From positions 434,001-498,000 of the forward strand of contig NC_019966.1 in NCBI RefSeq assembly GCF_000328565.1: a stretch of DNA of 64,000 bases, in the 5' to 3' direction. Source of the stretch: Mycobacterium sp. JS623. Lineage in GTDB: Bacteria; Actinomycetota; Actinomycetes; Mycobacteriales; Mycobacteriaceae. The notes beneath the pieces are model-generated. The model did no database searches. It saw nothing but the letters and a program-made list of their open reading frames with translations, and was not told the DNA's origin. Each line of letters starts with the position of its first letter. Position 1 is the stretch's first letter. A program made the translations under genes and the position numbers. Positions 7,551 to 19,137 of this stretch are shown here, piece by piece.

Positions 7551-8330
7551 TCAGAACCAGGCCGACCAGAACCTCGTCAGCAACATGCCGACCCTCCACA
7601 GCTCGGGATTGAGCCCGGACAGTCCGAACAACCAGTCGATGACGCCGAAGAACCAGCGGTTGACCTGGGGTGTGAACAGCAACAGCAGCAGCACGAAAAA
7701 TGCCCAGCCCTTGGCGGGTTCCAGCATGCGTTGTGTCTGTGGGCTCAGGTGCGGCTCGAGCGCGCTGTATCCGTCGAGGCCCGGCACGGGAAGGATGTTC
7801 AGCACGAATGCGGTCACCTGCAGGAAGCCGAGGAAAGCCATGGCCGCCCAGAACACCAAGTGTTCTTGCGCGGCAAGCAGACTCGTCACCGCCAGCACGA
7901 CGATCGCGAACACCACGTTGGTGGCCGGTCCGGCCAGGCTGACCAATGTCTTCTGCCGCTTGGTCATCCACGAGGTGCGGACGTACACCGCACCGCCCGG
8001 CAGACCGATACCGCCCAGCGCGATGAACAGTGCAGGCAGACCGAGCGACAGCAACGGATGCGAATACTTCAGCGGGTTCAGGGTCAGGTAGCCACGCACT
8101 TCGACGTCGCGGTCGCCGAAGCGCCATGCGGTGTAGGCGTGTGCGAACTCGTGCAGACACAGCGAAACCAGAAAGCCGGCGATCACGAAGATGAAGACGC
8201 CGACGCGGGCCAGGGGCTTAGTGGGGTCGGTGGCCAGCCAGGCCAGCACGCCGCCGACGATTGTGAGCGCCACGATGGCCAAGAAGACCGGGCTGGGCCG
8301 CACCGATTGGCGCAGCGGGCGGATGTTCAC
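7551..8330 (-). CDS. Site-2 protease family (M50) membrane metalloprotease (Rv0359-like)
   Basis: A 259-residue polytopic membrane protein with the M50 zinc motif HEFAH (in LCLHEFAHAYTAWRFGD, about residue 60), and a second-site segment NILPVPGLDGY near residue 180, whose Asp is the usual third ligand. Members cleave within the bilayer. It is a compact version without PDZ domains. The start is GTG at 8330. It lies in the same minus-strand group as the Rv0358-like gene upstream. Confidence 0.87.
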   Translation of the reverse strand: MNIRPLRQSVRPSPVFLAIVALTIVGGVLAWLATDPTKPLARVGVFIFVIAGFLVSLCLHEFAHAYTAWRFGDRDVEVRGYLTLNPLKYSHPLLSLGLPALFIALGGIGLPGGAVYVRTSWMTKRQKTLVSLAGPATNVVFAIVVLAVTSLLAAQEHLVFWAAMAFLGFLQVTAFVLNILPVPGLDGYSALEPHLSPQTQRMLEPAKGWAFFVLLLLLFTPQVNRWFFGVIDWLFGLSGLNPELWRVGMLLTRFWSAWF

Positions 8331-8366
8331 GTCACGACGCTACCGTCGAAAGTGCGCACAGGGTCG

Positions 8367-10978
<2,612 letters not shown>

Positions 10979-10996
10979 CCGTGTCACGATGACGGC

Positions 10997-11674
10997 ATGA
11001 CACGTCCGCCTGGCGATCGTCTGCGCAGTCTGACGACGCCGCGTGCAGCGGCAGTGGCGGGGGTGTTGTTCGCTCTGCTGTTCGGTACCGCGTTGGTGCT
11101 CATCCGCCTGGCGCTGCCGGAGGGTGAGGAGCCCGGTGCCCAATGGCTGCAGACGGGCAGCACGAATCTCAAGATCGCCGCGACGATCATGCCGTTCGCG
11201 GCCATCGCGTTCCTGTGGTTCATGGGTGTGGTGCGCGACGGGCTCGGGCGCTACGAGGACAAGTTCTTCTCGACGGTATTCCTCGGCAGCGGGTTGTTGT
11301 TCCTCGCGATGATGTTCGTCGCGGCCGGTGTGGGCGCTGGGCTGGAGCGAAGCCACGCGGCAGCTGATCCGTACGTCGCCACCTTCGGTCAGATGGTGTT
11401 GCTGACGGTGTCCAAGACCTACGCGCTTCGGATGGCGGCGGTGTTCATGATGTCGCTGGCCACCATCTGGCTCAAAACCGGACTGATGCCGCGCTGGCTG
11501 GTAGGGGTGAGTTACCTTGCGGCCGTTGGACTTCTCGTTGCCAGCGACATCACGATGTGGCTCGTGCTGGCGTTCCCGGTCTGGGTGCTGGTCGTCAGCC
11601 TGCTGCTACTGTCGCGTGCCGGCGTCATCGACCTGGATCGCGACAACTCAGTCGACCACCCGCAAAGCCTCTGA
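10997..11674 (+). CDS. Multi-pass membrane protein of unknown function
   Basis: A 225-residue protein with about six hydrophobic helices (near residues 15-38, 57-77, 90-115, 135-153, 163-183 and 184-208), a short Arg-rich N-terminus and an acidic C-terminal tail. I recognise no family motif. Its last 27 bases overlap the end of the convergent ferredoxin gene. Confidence 0.7.
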   Translation: MTRPPGDRLRSLTTPRAAAVAGVLFALLFGTALVLIRLALPEGEEPGAQWLQTGSTNLKIAATIMPFAAIAFLWFMGVVRDGLGRYEDKFFSTVFLGSGLLFLAMMFVAAGVGAGLERSHAAADPYVATFGQMVLLTVSKTYALRMAAVFMMSLATIWLKTGLMPRWLVGVSYLAAVGLLVASDITMWLVLAFPVWVLVVSLLLLSRAGVIDLDRDNSVDHPQSL

Positions 11675-11839
11675 CGGACACAGCTTTACCGCCTCGCGGG
11701 CGTGCGCCTCTTCGGCCTCGGGTACCTCATCGACAAGCACCACGACGATGCCGTCGTCGTCCTGATCGAACACCGCCCCCGCGACCATCACGCAGTTGCC
11801 CGCGCTGATGCACACGTCGCGATCCGCTGAAACTTTCAC
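11648..11839 (-). CDS. 3Fe-4S ferredoxin (P450 redox partner)
   Basis: A 63-residue ferredoxin with C10, C16 and C54-P55 as cluster ligands; the residue at the fourth-ligand position of the CxxXxxC motif is Ala13, which points to a 3Fe-4S cluster as in many actinobacterial P450 ferredoxins. The GTG at 11839 overlaps the P450 stop (GTGA) and has GGAGG 7 nt upstream; a GTG at 11842 is also in frame but too close to the ribosome site. It most likely passes electrons to the P450 encoded just upstream. Confidence 0.88.
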   Translation of the reverse strand: MKVSADRDVCISAGNCVMVAGAVFDQDDDGIVVVLVDEVPEAEEAHAREAVKLCPSEALRVVD

Positions 11840-13041
11840 CACGTCACCTCCAGCGATTTCAAACCGTAGATGAAGTGAAACGAGCGGAACGGCACATCCG
11901 CGAAGTCTTCCGCCAGCGCCAACGAAGGGAACCGACGCAGCAGCGCCGGGAACGCGATCCGCATCTCCATGCGCGCCAGCGGTGCACCAAGGCAATGGTG
12001 CACACCATGGCCGAACGCGAGATGCCCAGGCGCGCCGCGTCGAATGTCGAGCACCTCCGGCGAACCGATGAAGTCCGGATCGCGATTGCCCGACGGCAGC
12101 GACACGAACACCAACTCACCCGCGGGAATCGTCACGCCCGCGATCTCGACCTCGGTGGTGGTGATGCGCGGAATCGCGCTGTGCACGATCGACAGCCACC
12201 GCAGCAGCTCCTCGACGGCAGGCCCGACCGCATCAGGGTCGTCGCGCACCGCGGCCAGCTGCTCGGGATGCCGCAGCAGTGCGAGCGTGCCGAGGCCCAG
12301 CATGTTCGACGTGGTCTCATGCCCTGCGAGCAGCAAAAGGCCTGCAATGCCGATGAGTTCGTCATTGGTCAACTCGTCGCCGTGTTCGCGCACCAACATG
12401 CCGAGGATGTCCTCGCCGGGTTGCCTACGTGACCGCTCGACCAGTGAGCCCATGTACGCGCGGCTCTGGCGCTGCAGTTCCAGCCGCTCGGGAATCGGAA
12501 TCGACAGATCCAGCTGACGGGCGCTGCGCTGCTGGAAGTCGTCGCGGTCGTCGTACGGCACACCGATCAGTTCACAGATCACCAGCGACGGGATCGGCAA
12601 CGCGAACGTCGTCACCAAATCGACTGGCGGACCGGCCTTTTCCATCAGATCCAGCTGCCCGTCGACGATCTCAGCGATGCGCGGCTCGAGCAGCCTCATC
12701 CGCCGGATGGTGAATTCGGCGGTCAGCATGCGCCTCAGCCGCTGATGCTCCGGCGGGTCGAGGCTCAGCAGATTGCCCGCCCGTGCGCTGGTCACTTCCT
12801 CCTCTGGAATCTCCGGCGCGCCGGGCAGCGCGAAACCAGGTGGCCGGGAATTGGAAAACCGCTCGTGGTCCGACAGCACATCTTTGATGTCCTCGTGCCG
12901 GGTGACCAGGTACACCTTCATGCCGAACGAATTGACCATGGTGCGCACACCATCCGTCTCGCGGATGTCGCGCAGTGCGGGCGTCGGATCGAACGCGACC
13001 CGCCGCATGTGAAGCGGGGGCAGCTCGGGTGCTTGGGTCAT
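11836..13041 (-). CDS. Cytochrome P450
   Basis: A 401-residue soluble bacterial P450. The haem motif FGHGVHHCLG places the thiolate at C350; the I-helix oxygen-activation motif is AGHETTS near residue 240, and the K-helix ExxR is EELLR near residue 278. It is in the CYP105/CYP107 range by appearance, but the family number needs alignment. It is followed immediately by its ferredoxin and preceded by an alpha/beta hydrolase nine bases away, so the three are likely co-transcribed. Confidence 0.93.
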   Translation of the reverse strand: MTQAPELPPLHMRRVAFDPTPALRDIRETDGVRTMVNSFGMKVYLVTRHEDIKDVLSDHERFSNSRPPGFALPGAPEIPEEEVTSARAGNLLSLDPPEHQRLRRMLTAEFTIRRMRLLEPRIAEIVDGQLDLMEKAGPPVDLVTTFALPIPSLVICELIGVPYDDRDDFQQRSARQLDLSIPIPERLELQRQSRAYMGSLVERSRRQPGEDILGMLVREHGDELTNDELIGIAGLLLLAGHETTSNMLGLGTLALLRHPEQLAAVRDDPDAVGPAVEELLRWLSIVHSAIPRITTTEVEIAGVTIPAGELVFVSLPSGNRDPDFIGSPEVLDIRRGAPGHLAFGHGVHHCLGAPLARMEMRIAFPALLRRFPSLALAEDFADVPFRSFHFIYGLKSLEVTW

Positions 13042-13050
13042 GAATCGACG

Positions 13051-13860
13051 CTACTCGCGCGTGACAAAATCCCCGATCAGCTTGTTGACAAGCGAAGGGT
13101 TCTCCAGCGCGGCCAGGTGTGCGACGCCGTCGAGCACCGCGACGGCCCCGTCGGGAATCGCCTCGGCCATCGCCATGGTCTCGGGGACCGGGAACGTCGC
13201 GTCCTCGACTCCGGCGACCACCAACACCGGCGTCCTCACCTTCGACATCAGCGGGCGCTGATCCGGCCGCTGCGGCACGACGCTTCGCACCGCCCACGCA
13301 CCCGATCGAATGTCGACGCGCTGCACCGACTCGCGCACGAACGACACCACCTCGGGCCGAGTGCGAAACGTCGTCGCCCCCAGGAACGCCTTGAGCACCG
13401 AACGCGTCAACGGCGGCCGGATCCCGCCGAGCAGTCCAGCAATCCGCAACAGAAAGCCGTACTCGATCTTCTGCCGGGCGCCCGCAGGCGACGCCGTGCA
13501 ATTCATCAACACAGCGCTCCCTATGCGGTCGGGGTAGGTGGCCGCGAACGTTCCGCCGATCATGCCGCCCCACGAGTTGCCGACGAAGTGCGTGCGCTGC
13601 AGACCGAGGCCGTCGAGGATGTCGACGATGCAGCGCGCGCAGTCCTCGAAAGTAAATGTCGCCGTGAGCTTTTGACTCTCACCGAACCCCGGCGGGTCGA
13701 CGAGGATCACCTGATGCGATGCGGCGAAATGGTCGGCCTGCGCGGCCCACATGTCGCCGGTCATCAGCAGGCTCGGCCAGAACATCATCGCCTCGCCCGC
13801 CCCGCTTACCTGCACCCGCACCGTGCCGAGCACGGTGTCGATCAATCGCGATTCAGCCAC
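13051..13860 (-). CDS. Alpha/beta-fold hydrolase
   Basis: A 269-residue hydrolase with the nucleophile elbow GNSWGG (Ser near residue 96), an acid in the VAGVEDATFP segment near residue 218 and a late His in DGVAHLAALE near 245. The oxyanion segment near residue 30 lacks the usual HG and reads FWPSLLMT. Esterase or C-C hydrolase activity is possible. The GTG start overlaps the upstream antiporter stop by eight bases. Confidence 0.85.
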   Translation of the reverse strand: MAESRLIDTVLGTVRVQVSGAGEAMMFWPSLLMTGDMWAAQADHFAASHQVILVDPPGFGESQKLTATFTFEDCARCIVDILDGLGLQRTHFVGNSWGGMIGGTFAATYPDRIGSAVLMNCTASPAGARQKIEYGFLLRIAGLLGGIRPPLTRSVLKAFLGATTFRTRPEVVSFVRESVQRVDIRSGAWAVRSVVPQRPDQRPLMSKVRTPVLVVAGVEDATFPVPETMAMAEAIPDGAVAVLDGVAHLAALENPSLVNKLIGDFVTRE

Positions 13861-15424
13861 GGTTCAGTGTCGCCTCCTCCAAGTCGAGACCGCGCAGCAC
13901 TTCCCGCAGCACTTCGTCGTCGATCTGCCCGTTGTCGCGTTCTGCGATGAACGCGGCGCGTTCAGCCGCCAGCATCTCCAGTCGCAGCCGCCGGAACGCG
14001 GCGGCCGGGCTCTCACCGATCTCCTCGGCGTCGCGGCCCAATCGTTCCCACGCCGAGTTTCGTCGCCGAGTGTTCCAGCTGCGCAGCACATCTGCGGCCC
14101 GCTCATGCACGTCGGTGACTTCTTCGGAGGCCAGCAGCTCGTCGAGTCGCTCCGCGGCCGCCCGCGCCGCCTTGTCCTGAGCGCCCGCCGCGGCCAGCGC
14201 ATCGGTGCGGGCCTCGTCGCCCTGCACGCCCAACCGCCGGATCAGCCACGGCAGCGTCAGCCCGTGCAACAGCAGCGTGCCGATCACCACGACGAACGTG
14301 ACGAACACCAGCTGGGGACGTCCCGGAAACGCCGCACCCGACATGGTTGTCAACGGAACACCGAACGCCGCCGCCAGCGACACCACGCCGCGCATGCCTG
14401 CCCACGCGACAACGAACACCTGAGCTTGCGTCGGCGCCGGTTCACGCTCGCGGATGCGCGGGAAGAGGGCACGCGGCAGATACGCGAACACGAACATCCA
14501 GACAATCCGGACCAGGATGACCGTCGCCAATACGGCCGCCGACGAGATTGCGATCACTGCGAAGGTGATGCCCTTCAGCTCACCCACCACCGTCGGCAGC
14601 TGCAGCCCGATCATCAGGAACGCGAACGACTCGAGAATCAGCGTCAAGGCCTTCCACACCGCGTTGTCCTGCAGTCGGGTCGCATAACCGGCCCTGGTGG
14701 ATTTCTGGCCGAGAATCAGCGCGGCGACGACCACCGCCACGACACCGGAACCGTGGATCTCCTCGGCGGCCAGATAGATGATGAACGGCGCGACCAAGCC
14801 CAGCGCGCTTTCCACCAATGGATCGTCGAGCCGCCATCGAATGAAGGCGGTCAGCATGCCGAGCGCCAAACCCACCACGACGCCGCCGACAGCAGCCAAC
14901 GCGAATGTCTCGAGCCCACTGCGCCACGTCGCGGCCGTTCCGATGGCTGCGGCCAACGACACCTTGTACGCGGTGAGCGCGGTCGCGTCATTCAGCAGGC
15001 TCTCGCCGCCAAGCAGCAACCCAAGCTTGCGCCCGACCGCGGTCGCGGAGACCGCATCCGGCGGGGCGACGATCGCCCCGAGCGTCAGCGCCGCCGCGAC
15101 CGTCAGCTCCGGCACGGTCTTGTACGCCACGAACCCGACCGCGAACGTCGTCGCCAGCGGCAGCCCGACCGCCAGCAGCCCGATCGGGCGGATGTTGCGC
15201 CGCAGTCCGTGGTAGCTGCTCTCCAGGCCCGCCGACCACAGCAGCGGCGGCAGCAGCACGTAGAGCACCAGCCCGGGGTCCAGTTCGATCTGTTTGAAAC
15301 CGGGGATCAGCCCGCCCAGCAGGCCCGCGACCACCAGCGCCAGCGGGGCCGACACGTCGTAGTGCCTGGCCACCGCGGCCAACAGGACCGACACCACCAG
15401 AACCGCTAGCAATGAGGCACCCAC
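13853..15424 (-). CDS. CPA1-family Na+/H+ antiporter
   Basis: A 523-residue protein with 12 or so membrane helices over residues 1-400 and a charged cytoplasmic tail of about 120 residues. The CPA1 site is seen in GAIVAPPDAVSATAV near residue 122 and the GESLLNDATAL segment near residue 142 (conserved Asp). It extrudes Na+ (or K+) for protons. The GTG start has GGAGG 5 nt upstream. It heads the minus-strand group with hydrolase, P450 and ferredoxin. Confidence 0.9.
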   Translation of the reverse strand: MGASLLAVLVVSVLLAAVARHYDVSAPLALVVAGLLGGLIPGFKQIELDPGLVLYVLLPPLLWSAGLESSYHGLRRNIRPIGLLAVGLPLATTFAVGFVAYKTVPELTVAAALTLGAIVAPPDAVSATAVGRKLGLLLGGESLLNDATALTAYKVSLAAAIGTAATWRSGLETFALAAVGGVVVGLALGMLTAFIRWRLDDPLVESALGLVAPFIIYLAAEEIHGSGVVAVVVAALILGQKSTRAGYATRLQDNAVWKALTLILESFAFLMIGLQLPTVVGELKGITFAVIAISSAAVLATVILVRIVWMFVFAYLPRALFPRIREREPAPTQAQVFVVAWAGMRGVVSLAAAFGVPLTTMSGAAFPGRPQLVFVTFVVVIGTLLLHGLTLPWLIRRLGVQGDEARTDALAAAGAQDKAARAAAERLDELLASEEVTDVHERAADVLRSWNTRRRNSAWERLGRDAEEIGESPAAAFRRLRLEMLAAERAAFIAERDNGQIDDEVLREVLRGLDLEEATLNRG

Positions 15425-15434
15425 ACCGACCTCC

Positions 15435-15440
15435 TATCCT
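15435..15440 (+). promoter_or_regulatory. -10 box of a leaderless promoter (UBP zinc-finger gene)
   Basis: TATCCT fits TANNNT and ends 8 nt before the ATG at 15449. The divergent genes are only 24 bp apart, and no ribosome site exists on the plus strand. Confidence 0.5.
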
Positions 15441-15448
15441 TGGTCATC

Positions 15449-15766
15449 ATGCTGAGGAGATCACGCCGGAACGACGCCGACGCCCCAGCGGTCGCCGATA
15501 CATGCGAACACCTCGCCGCCGATGAGGGTTCCCAAGTCGAGCCGGAGCCGCTGACACCCGGCAAATGCCAGGAATGCGACGAGCTCGGTGAGACCACCTG
15601 GGCGCACCTGCGCATGTGCCTCACATGCGGCCACGTCGGATGCTGCGATTCCAGCCCACATCAACACGCGAGCGAACATTTCCATGCCACAGGCCATCCG
15701 GTGATGCGCTCCGCCGAGCCGGGGGAGGACTGGCGCTGGTGCTACATCGACGTCCGATTGGGCTGA
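15449..15766 (+). CDS. UBP-type zinc-finger protein
   Basis: A 105-residue protein that is essentially one ZnF-UBP domain: C19-x-H21, C40-x2-C43, C57-x2-C60-G-H62, C65, H71, H74, H77 and H83 supply the ligands of the usual three-zinc fold. In eukaryotes the domain binds the free C-terminus of ubiquitin. Actinobacteria carry stand-alone versions of unknown role, possibly recognising a protein C-terminus. ATG at 15449 is preferred to TTG at 15440 because the -10 box occupies 15435-15440. Confidence 0.83.
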   Translation: MLRRSRRNDADAPAVADTCEHLAADEGSQVEPEPLTPGKCQECDELGETTWAHLRMCLTCGHVGCCDSSPHQHASEHFHATGHPVMRSAEPGEDWRWCYIDVRLG

Positions 15767-15790
15767 GCATCTGGCAGGCTGGGACGCGCG

Positions 15791-17044
15791 ATGACTGAAA
15801 CAACCGAAGACGCGACCGGGCCGGAACCGGTTGTCTTACCTGCTGAGCAAGGCGCCGCAACGACGCGCGGCGGATCGACGGTGATGTTGCTCGGCTCCGG
15901 CGAATTGAGCCGCGAGTTGGCGCTGGCGTTCCAGCGGCTCGGGGCCGACGTCATCGCCGTCGACCGGTATGCCGACGCCCCGGCGCACCGCGTTGCCGAC
16001 CGCGCCGCCGTCGTCAGGATGAACGACGCCGAGGAGCTGACCGCGCTCATCGAGAAAGAGAAACCGCGCTACATCGTCGCCGAGTCGGGACTGATTGCCG
16101 CCGACGCGCTGATCGCGGTGGCTGAAGGCGACGGCATCGAGGTGTTCCCCACGCCGCGCAGCACGCGGCTGTCCATCGATCGGGAGGGTCTGCGCCGGCT
16201 GGCCGCCGACGAACTCGGCCTGCCCACCGCGCCGTTCTGGTTCGCCGGCTCGGTCGAGGAGCTGACCGCGGTGGCCGAGCACGCTGGTTTCCCTCTGCTC
16301 GTCAAACCGATCGCGGCGGCACTCGGCGAGGGACAATCGGTGCTGGTGCGGCTCGAGGACGTCGAGGCGGCCTGGCACCGCGCTGTCGCCGCGGGCCGCA
16401 TCCCGCACAACCGGGTGATGGCCGAGACGGTCGTCGAGGTGGACTTCGAGGTCACGCTCCTGACTGTGCGCACCTACGGACCGTCGGGTCCTGCGGTGTC
16501 GTTCTGCGAGGCGATCGGGCACCACCTGGCCGAGGGTGACGTGTTGGAATCGTGGCAGCCGCAGCGGATGTCGCCCGCCGCTCTCGACGCGGCGAAGTCG
16601 ATCGCGGCGCGCATCGTCAACTCGCTCGGTGGTCGCGGGGTGTTCGGCGTCGAGCTGCTGGTGCGCGGCGACGAGGTGTATTTCGCCGACGTGCGGCCGC
16701 GGCCATACGACAGCGGCCTGGTAACCCTTCGGTCGCAACGGCTTTCACAGTTCGAGCTGCACGCAAGGGCGATCCTGGGGCTCGCCGTGGACACGATCAT
16801 GATCTCGCCGGCCGCGGCGGAGGTCAGCTACGCGGGTGCCGAGTCGACCGCGGCCAAGGACGTCGATCTCAGCGTGGTCGGGGAGGCGTTGGCCGTCGCC
16901 GAGAGTGACGTGCGGTTGTTCGACCGGCCCGATGAGACCGACGGCAGGCGGCGGCTTGGCGTCGCGCTGGCCACGGCCCCCGACCCGATCGTCGCGCGCG
17001 ACCGGGCCCGGCGGGTGTCGGCGGTGTTGCGCAAACTCTGGTGA
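15791..17044 (+). CDS. purT: Formate-dependent phosphoribosylglycinamide formyltransferase
   Basis: A 417-residue ATP-grasp enzyme that makes formyl-GAR from GAR, formate and ATP in purine synthesis, bypassing the folate-dependent PurN. The N-terminal PreATP-grasp motif is MLLGSGELSRELALAFQRLG near residue 33; VKPIAAALGEGQSV near residue 170 is the nucleotide lid; VRPRPYDSGLVTL near 300 is the metal-binding core. It opens a run of tightly spaced genes reaching 19560. Confidence 0.95.
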   Translation: MTETTEDATGPEPVVLPAEQGAATTRGGSTVMLLGSGELSRELALAFQRLGADVIAVDRYADAPAHRVADRAAVVRMNDAEELTALIEKEKPRYIVAESGLIAADALIAVAEGDGIEVFPTPRSTRLSIDREGLRRLAADELGLPTAPFWFAGSVEELTAVAEHAGFPLLVKPIAAALGEGQSVLVRLEDVEAAWHRAVAAGRIPHNRVMAETVVEVDFEVTLLTVRTYGPSGPAVSFCEAIGHHLAEGDVLESWQPQRMSPAALDAAKSIAARIVNSLGGRGVFGVELLVRGDEVYFADVRPRPYDSGLVTLRSQRLSQFELHARAILGLAVDTIMISPAAAEVSYAGAESTAAKDVDLSVVGEALAVAESDVRLFDRPDETDGRRRLGVALATAPDPIVARDRARRVSAVLRKLW

Positions 17045-17487
17045 CCGAGCCAGATGCTGCCGATGCGGATCGGCCGACCATGGCTCCGTTTCTGGGTGCG
17101 TTGGCAATCATTGCGCTCGTCGTGATCGCCATCGTTTTGTTCAACGCCTTGGGCGATAACGAGCCACCGGCAGACCAGCAGATTGGCCGGGCCGCGGTCG
17201 GCCAGAACGATGCGCTGCAACGGCAGAACTACGCCGACTTCCGCACCTACACCTGCCGCGACCAGCAGGGCGTTGAAGCCGATGTTCTTGCCCGGCAACG
17301 AGATTCGGTGGCCAAACGCGGCGAGCGGTTTGTCGACGACGTCACCGATATCAAGGTCGACGGCCACCGCGCCACCGCCAAGGTGACCTATCATTTCGGC
17401 AAGGCGCCGGACGCCAAAACCGGTGTTGCAATGACGTTTGTGCGCGAGGACGGAGCGTGGAAGGTCTGTTCGACCGGCCCTAGCTGA
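17041..17487 (+). CDS. Single-pass membrane protein with NTF2-like extracellular domain
   Basis: A 148-residue protein: a short acidic cytoplasmic start, one membrane helix at about 15-40, then about 100 residues with two conserved cysteines (YTCRDQ and WKVCSTG) in the same places as in the Rv0361-like protein at 5350-6138. The two are paralogues at domain level. GTG overlaps the purT stop (GTGA). Function unknown. Confidence 0.75.
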   Translation: MTEPDAADADRPTMAPFLGALAIIALVVIAIVLFNALGDNEPPADQQIGRAAVGQNDALQRQNYADFRTYTCRDQQGVEADVLARQRDSVAKRGERFVDDVTDIKVDGHRATAKVTYHFGKAPDAKTGVAMTFVREDGAWKVCSTGPS

Positions 17488-17506
17488 CTGTGTAAGACTT
17501 TCGATC

Positions 17507-17920
17507 GTGAGCTATGCCGGAGACATCACGCCTGAGGAGGCCTGGAAGCTGCTGAGCGACGACCCTCAGGCCGTGCTGGTGGATTGCCGCACGGACGCCG
17601 AGTGGCGTTTCGTTGGGGTACCGGATCTGAGTTCGTTGCAGCGTGACGTGGTGTACGTCGAGTGGAACCGCACCGACGGGAAGCACAACGACGACTTCGT
17701 CGAGGAGTTGAAGTCCGCAGGCGTGACGCCGGGGGACCGGCCGGTCGTGTTCCTGTGTCGCTCCGGCAACCGCTCGATCGGCGCTGCCGAGGCCGCGACC
17801 GAGGCAGGCATCGCGCCGTCCTACAACGTGTTGGACGGGTTCGAAGGCAACCTGGACGAGAACAAGCATCGCGGCGGCACCGGATGGAAAGCCGTCGGCC
17901 TGCCATGGAGACAGTCTTGA
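17507..17920 (+). CDS. Rhodanese-like sulfurtransferase (Rv0390-like)
   Basis: A 137-residue single rhodanese domain. The persulfide-carrying cysteine is C84 in FLCRSGNRS, a CRSGxR-type loop typical of active single-domain rhodaneses; the N-terminal VDCRTDAEWRFVGVPDL matches the CH2A region. Its place directly before metZ, with a four-base overlap if metZ starts at 17917, suggests a role in sulfur delivery to or from homocysteine synthesis, although this is inference. Confidence 0.92.
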   Translation: MSYAGDITPEEAWKLLSDDPQAVLVDCRTDAEWRFVGVPDLSSLQRDVVYVEWNRTDGKHNDDFVEELKSAGVTPGDRPVVFLCRSGNRSIGAAEAATEAGIAPSYNVLDGFEGNLDENKHRGGTGWKAVGLPWRQS

Positions 17921-19137
17921 GCAATCACGATCAGGTGCCTTCGGTGCGTAGGCCGGCCCAGCTGCCCGACGGGGTCAGCCAGGCCACCATCGGGGTGCGC
18001 GGCGGACTGCTGCGGTCGGGTTTCGAGGAGACCGCCGAGGCGATGTACCTGACGTCGGGCTACGTGTACTCGTCGGCGGCTGAGGCGGAGAAGGCGTTCA
18101 CCGGCGACATCGACCGCTACGTGTACTCCCGCTACGGCAATCCAACGATCTCGATGTTCGAGGAGCGGCTGCGGCTGATCGAGGGTGCGCCCGCGTGCTT
18201 CGCGACGGCGACGGGCATGGCGGCAGTGTTCACGTCGCTGGGTGCGTTGTTGGGGGCGGGCGACCGGTTGGTGGCGGCCCGCAGCCTGTTCGGGTCGTGC
18301 TTCGTGGTGTGCAGCGAGATCCTGCCGCGCTGGGGTGTGGAGACGGTGTTCGTCGACGGCGACGACTTGTCGCAGTGGGAAGAGGCGCTGTCGGTACCCA
18401 CGCAGGCGGTCTTCTTCGAGACGCCGTCCAATCCGATGCAGTCGTTGGTCGACATCGCCGCGGTATGCGATCTTGCCCACGCCGCTGGAGCAAAGGTGGT
18501 GCTGGACAACGTCTTTGCCACACCGATCCTGCAGCAGGGCTTTCCGCTTGGTGTTGACGTCGTGGTGTATTCGGGCACCAAGCACATCGACGGGCAAGGC
18601 CGCGTCCTTGGCGGTGCGATTCTCGGTGACCAGCAGTACATCGACGAGCCGGTGCAGAAGTTGATGCGGCACACCGGGCCCGCGCTGAGTCCTTTCAATG
18701 CGTGGACGCTGTTGAAGGGTCTTGAGACGCTTACGGTTCGAGTGGAGCATCAGAACGCGTCGGCGCAGCGCGTCGCCGAATTCCTGGAGAAGCACCCGTC
18801 GGTGAGTTGGGTCAAGTATCCGTTCCTGGAGTCGCATCCGCAGTACGACTTGGCCAAGCGCCAGATGACCGGCGGCGGAACGGTTGTCACGTTCGAGCTC
18901 AAGGGCGGCACCAAGGAGCGTGCGTTCGAGGTGCTCGACAAGTTGCAGATCATCGACATCTCCAACAACCTCGGCGACTCCAAGTCGCTGATCACCCACC
19001 CAGCCACCACCACGCACCGGGCCATGGGCCCGGAGGGCCGCGCCGCGATCGGCCTCGGCGACGGGGTGGTACGAATCTCGGTGGGGCTGGAGGGAACTGA
19101 AGACTTGATCGGCGACCTCGATCAGGCTCTGAGTTAG
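17917..19137 (+). CDS. metZ: O-succinylhomoserine sulfhydrylase
   Basis: A 406-residue PLP enzyme that makes homocysteine from O-succinylhomoserine and sulfide. The PLP lysine is in VVYSGTKHIDGQGR near residue 210, and SRYGNP and ETPSNP of the Cys/Met-metabolism family are present. The length equals that of Rv0391. I prefer TTG at 17917 (TTGA overlap with the rhodanese stop; GGAG six bases upstream); ATG at 17905 in the same frame is the alternative and adds four residues. Confidence 0.95.
   Translation: MSNHDQVPSVRRPAQLPDGVSQATIGVRGGLLRSGFEETAEAMYLTSGYVYSSAAEAEKAFTGDIDRYVYSRYGNPTISMFEERLRLIEGAPACFATATGMAAVFTSLGALLGAGDRLVAARSLFGSCFVVCSEILPRWGVETVFVDGDDLSQWEEALSVPTQAVFFETPSNPMQSLVDIAAVCDLAHAAGAKVVLDNVFATPILQQGFPLGVDVVVYSGTKHIDGQGRVLGGAILGDQQYIDEPVQKLMRHTGPALSPFNAWTLLKGLETLTVRVEHQNASAQRVAEFLEKHPSVSWVKYPFLESHPQYDLAKRQMTGGGTVVTFELKGGTKERAFEVLDKLQIIDISNNLGDSKSLITHPATTTHRAMGPEGRAAIGLGDGVVRISVGLEGTEDLIGDLDQALS

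Noticed and set aside
13751..15409. 552-codon open frame on the plus strand
   Set aside because: It is antisense to the CPA1 antiporter and composed of Arg/Gln/His runs typical of a shadow frame in high-GC DNA; the antiporter has clear motifs.
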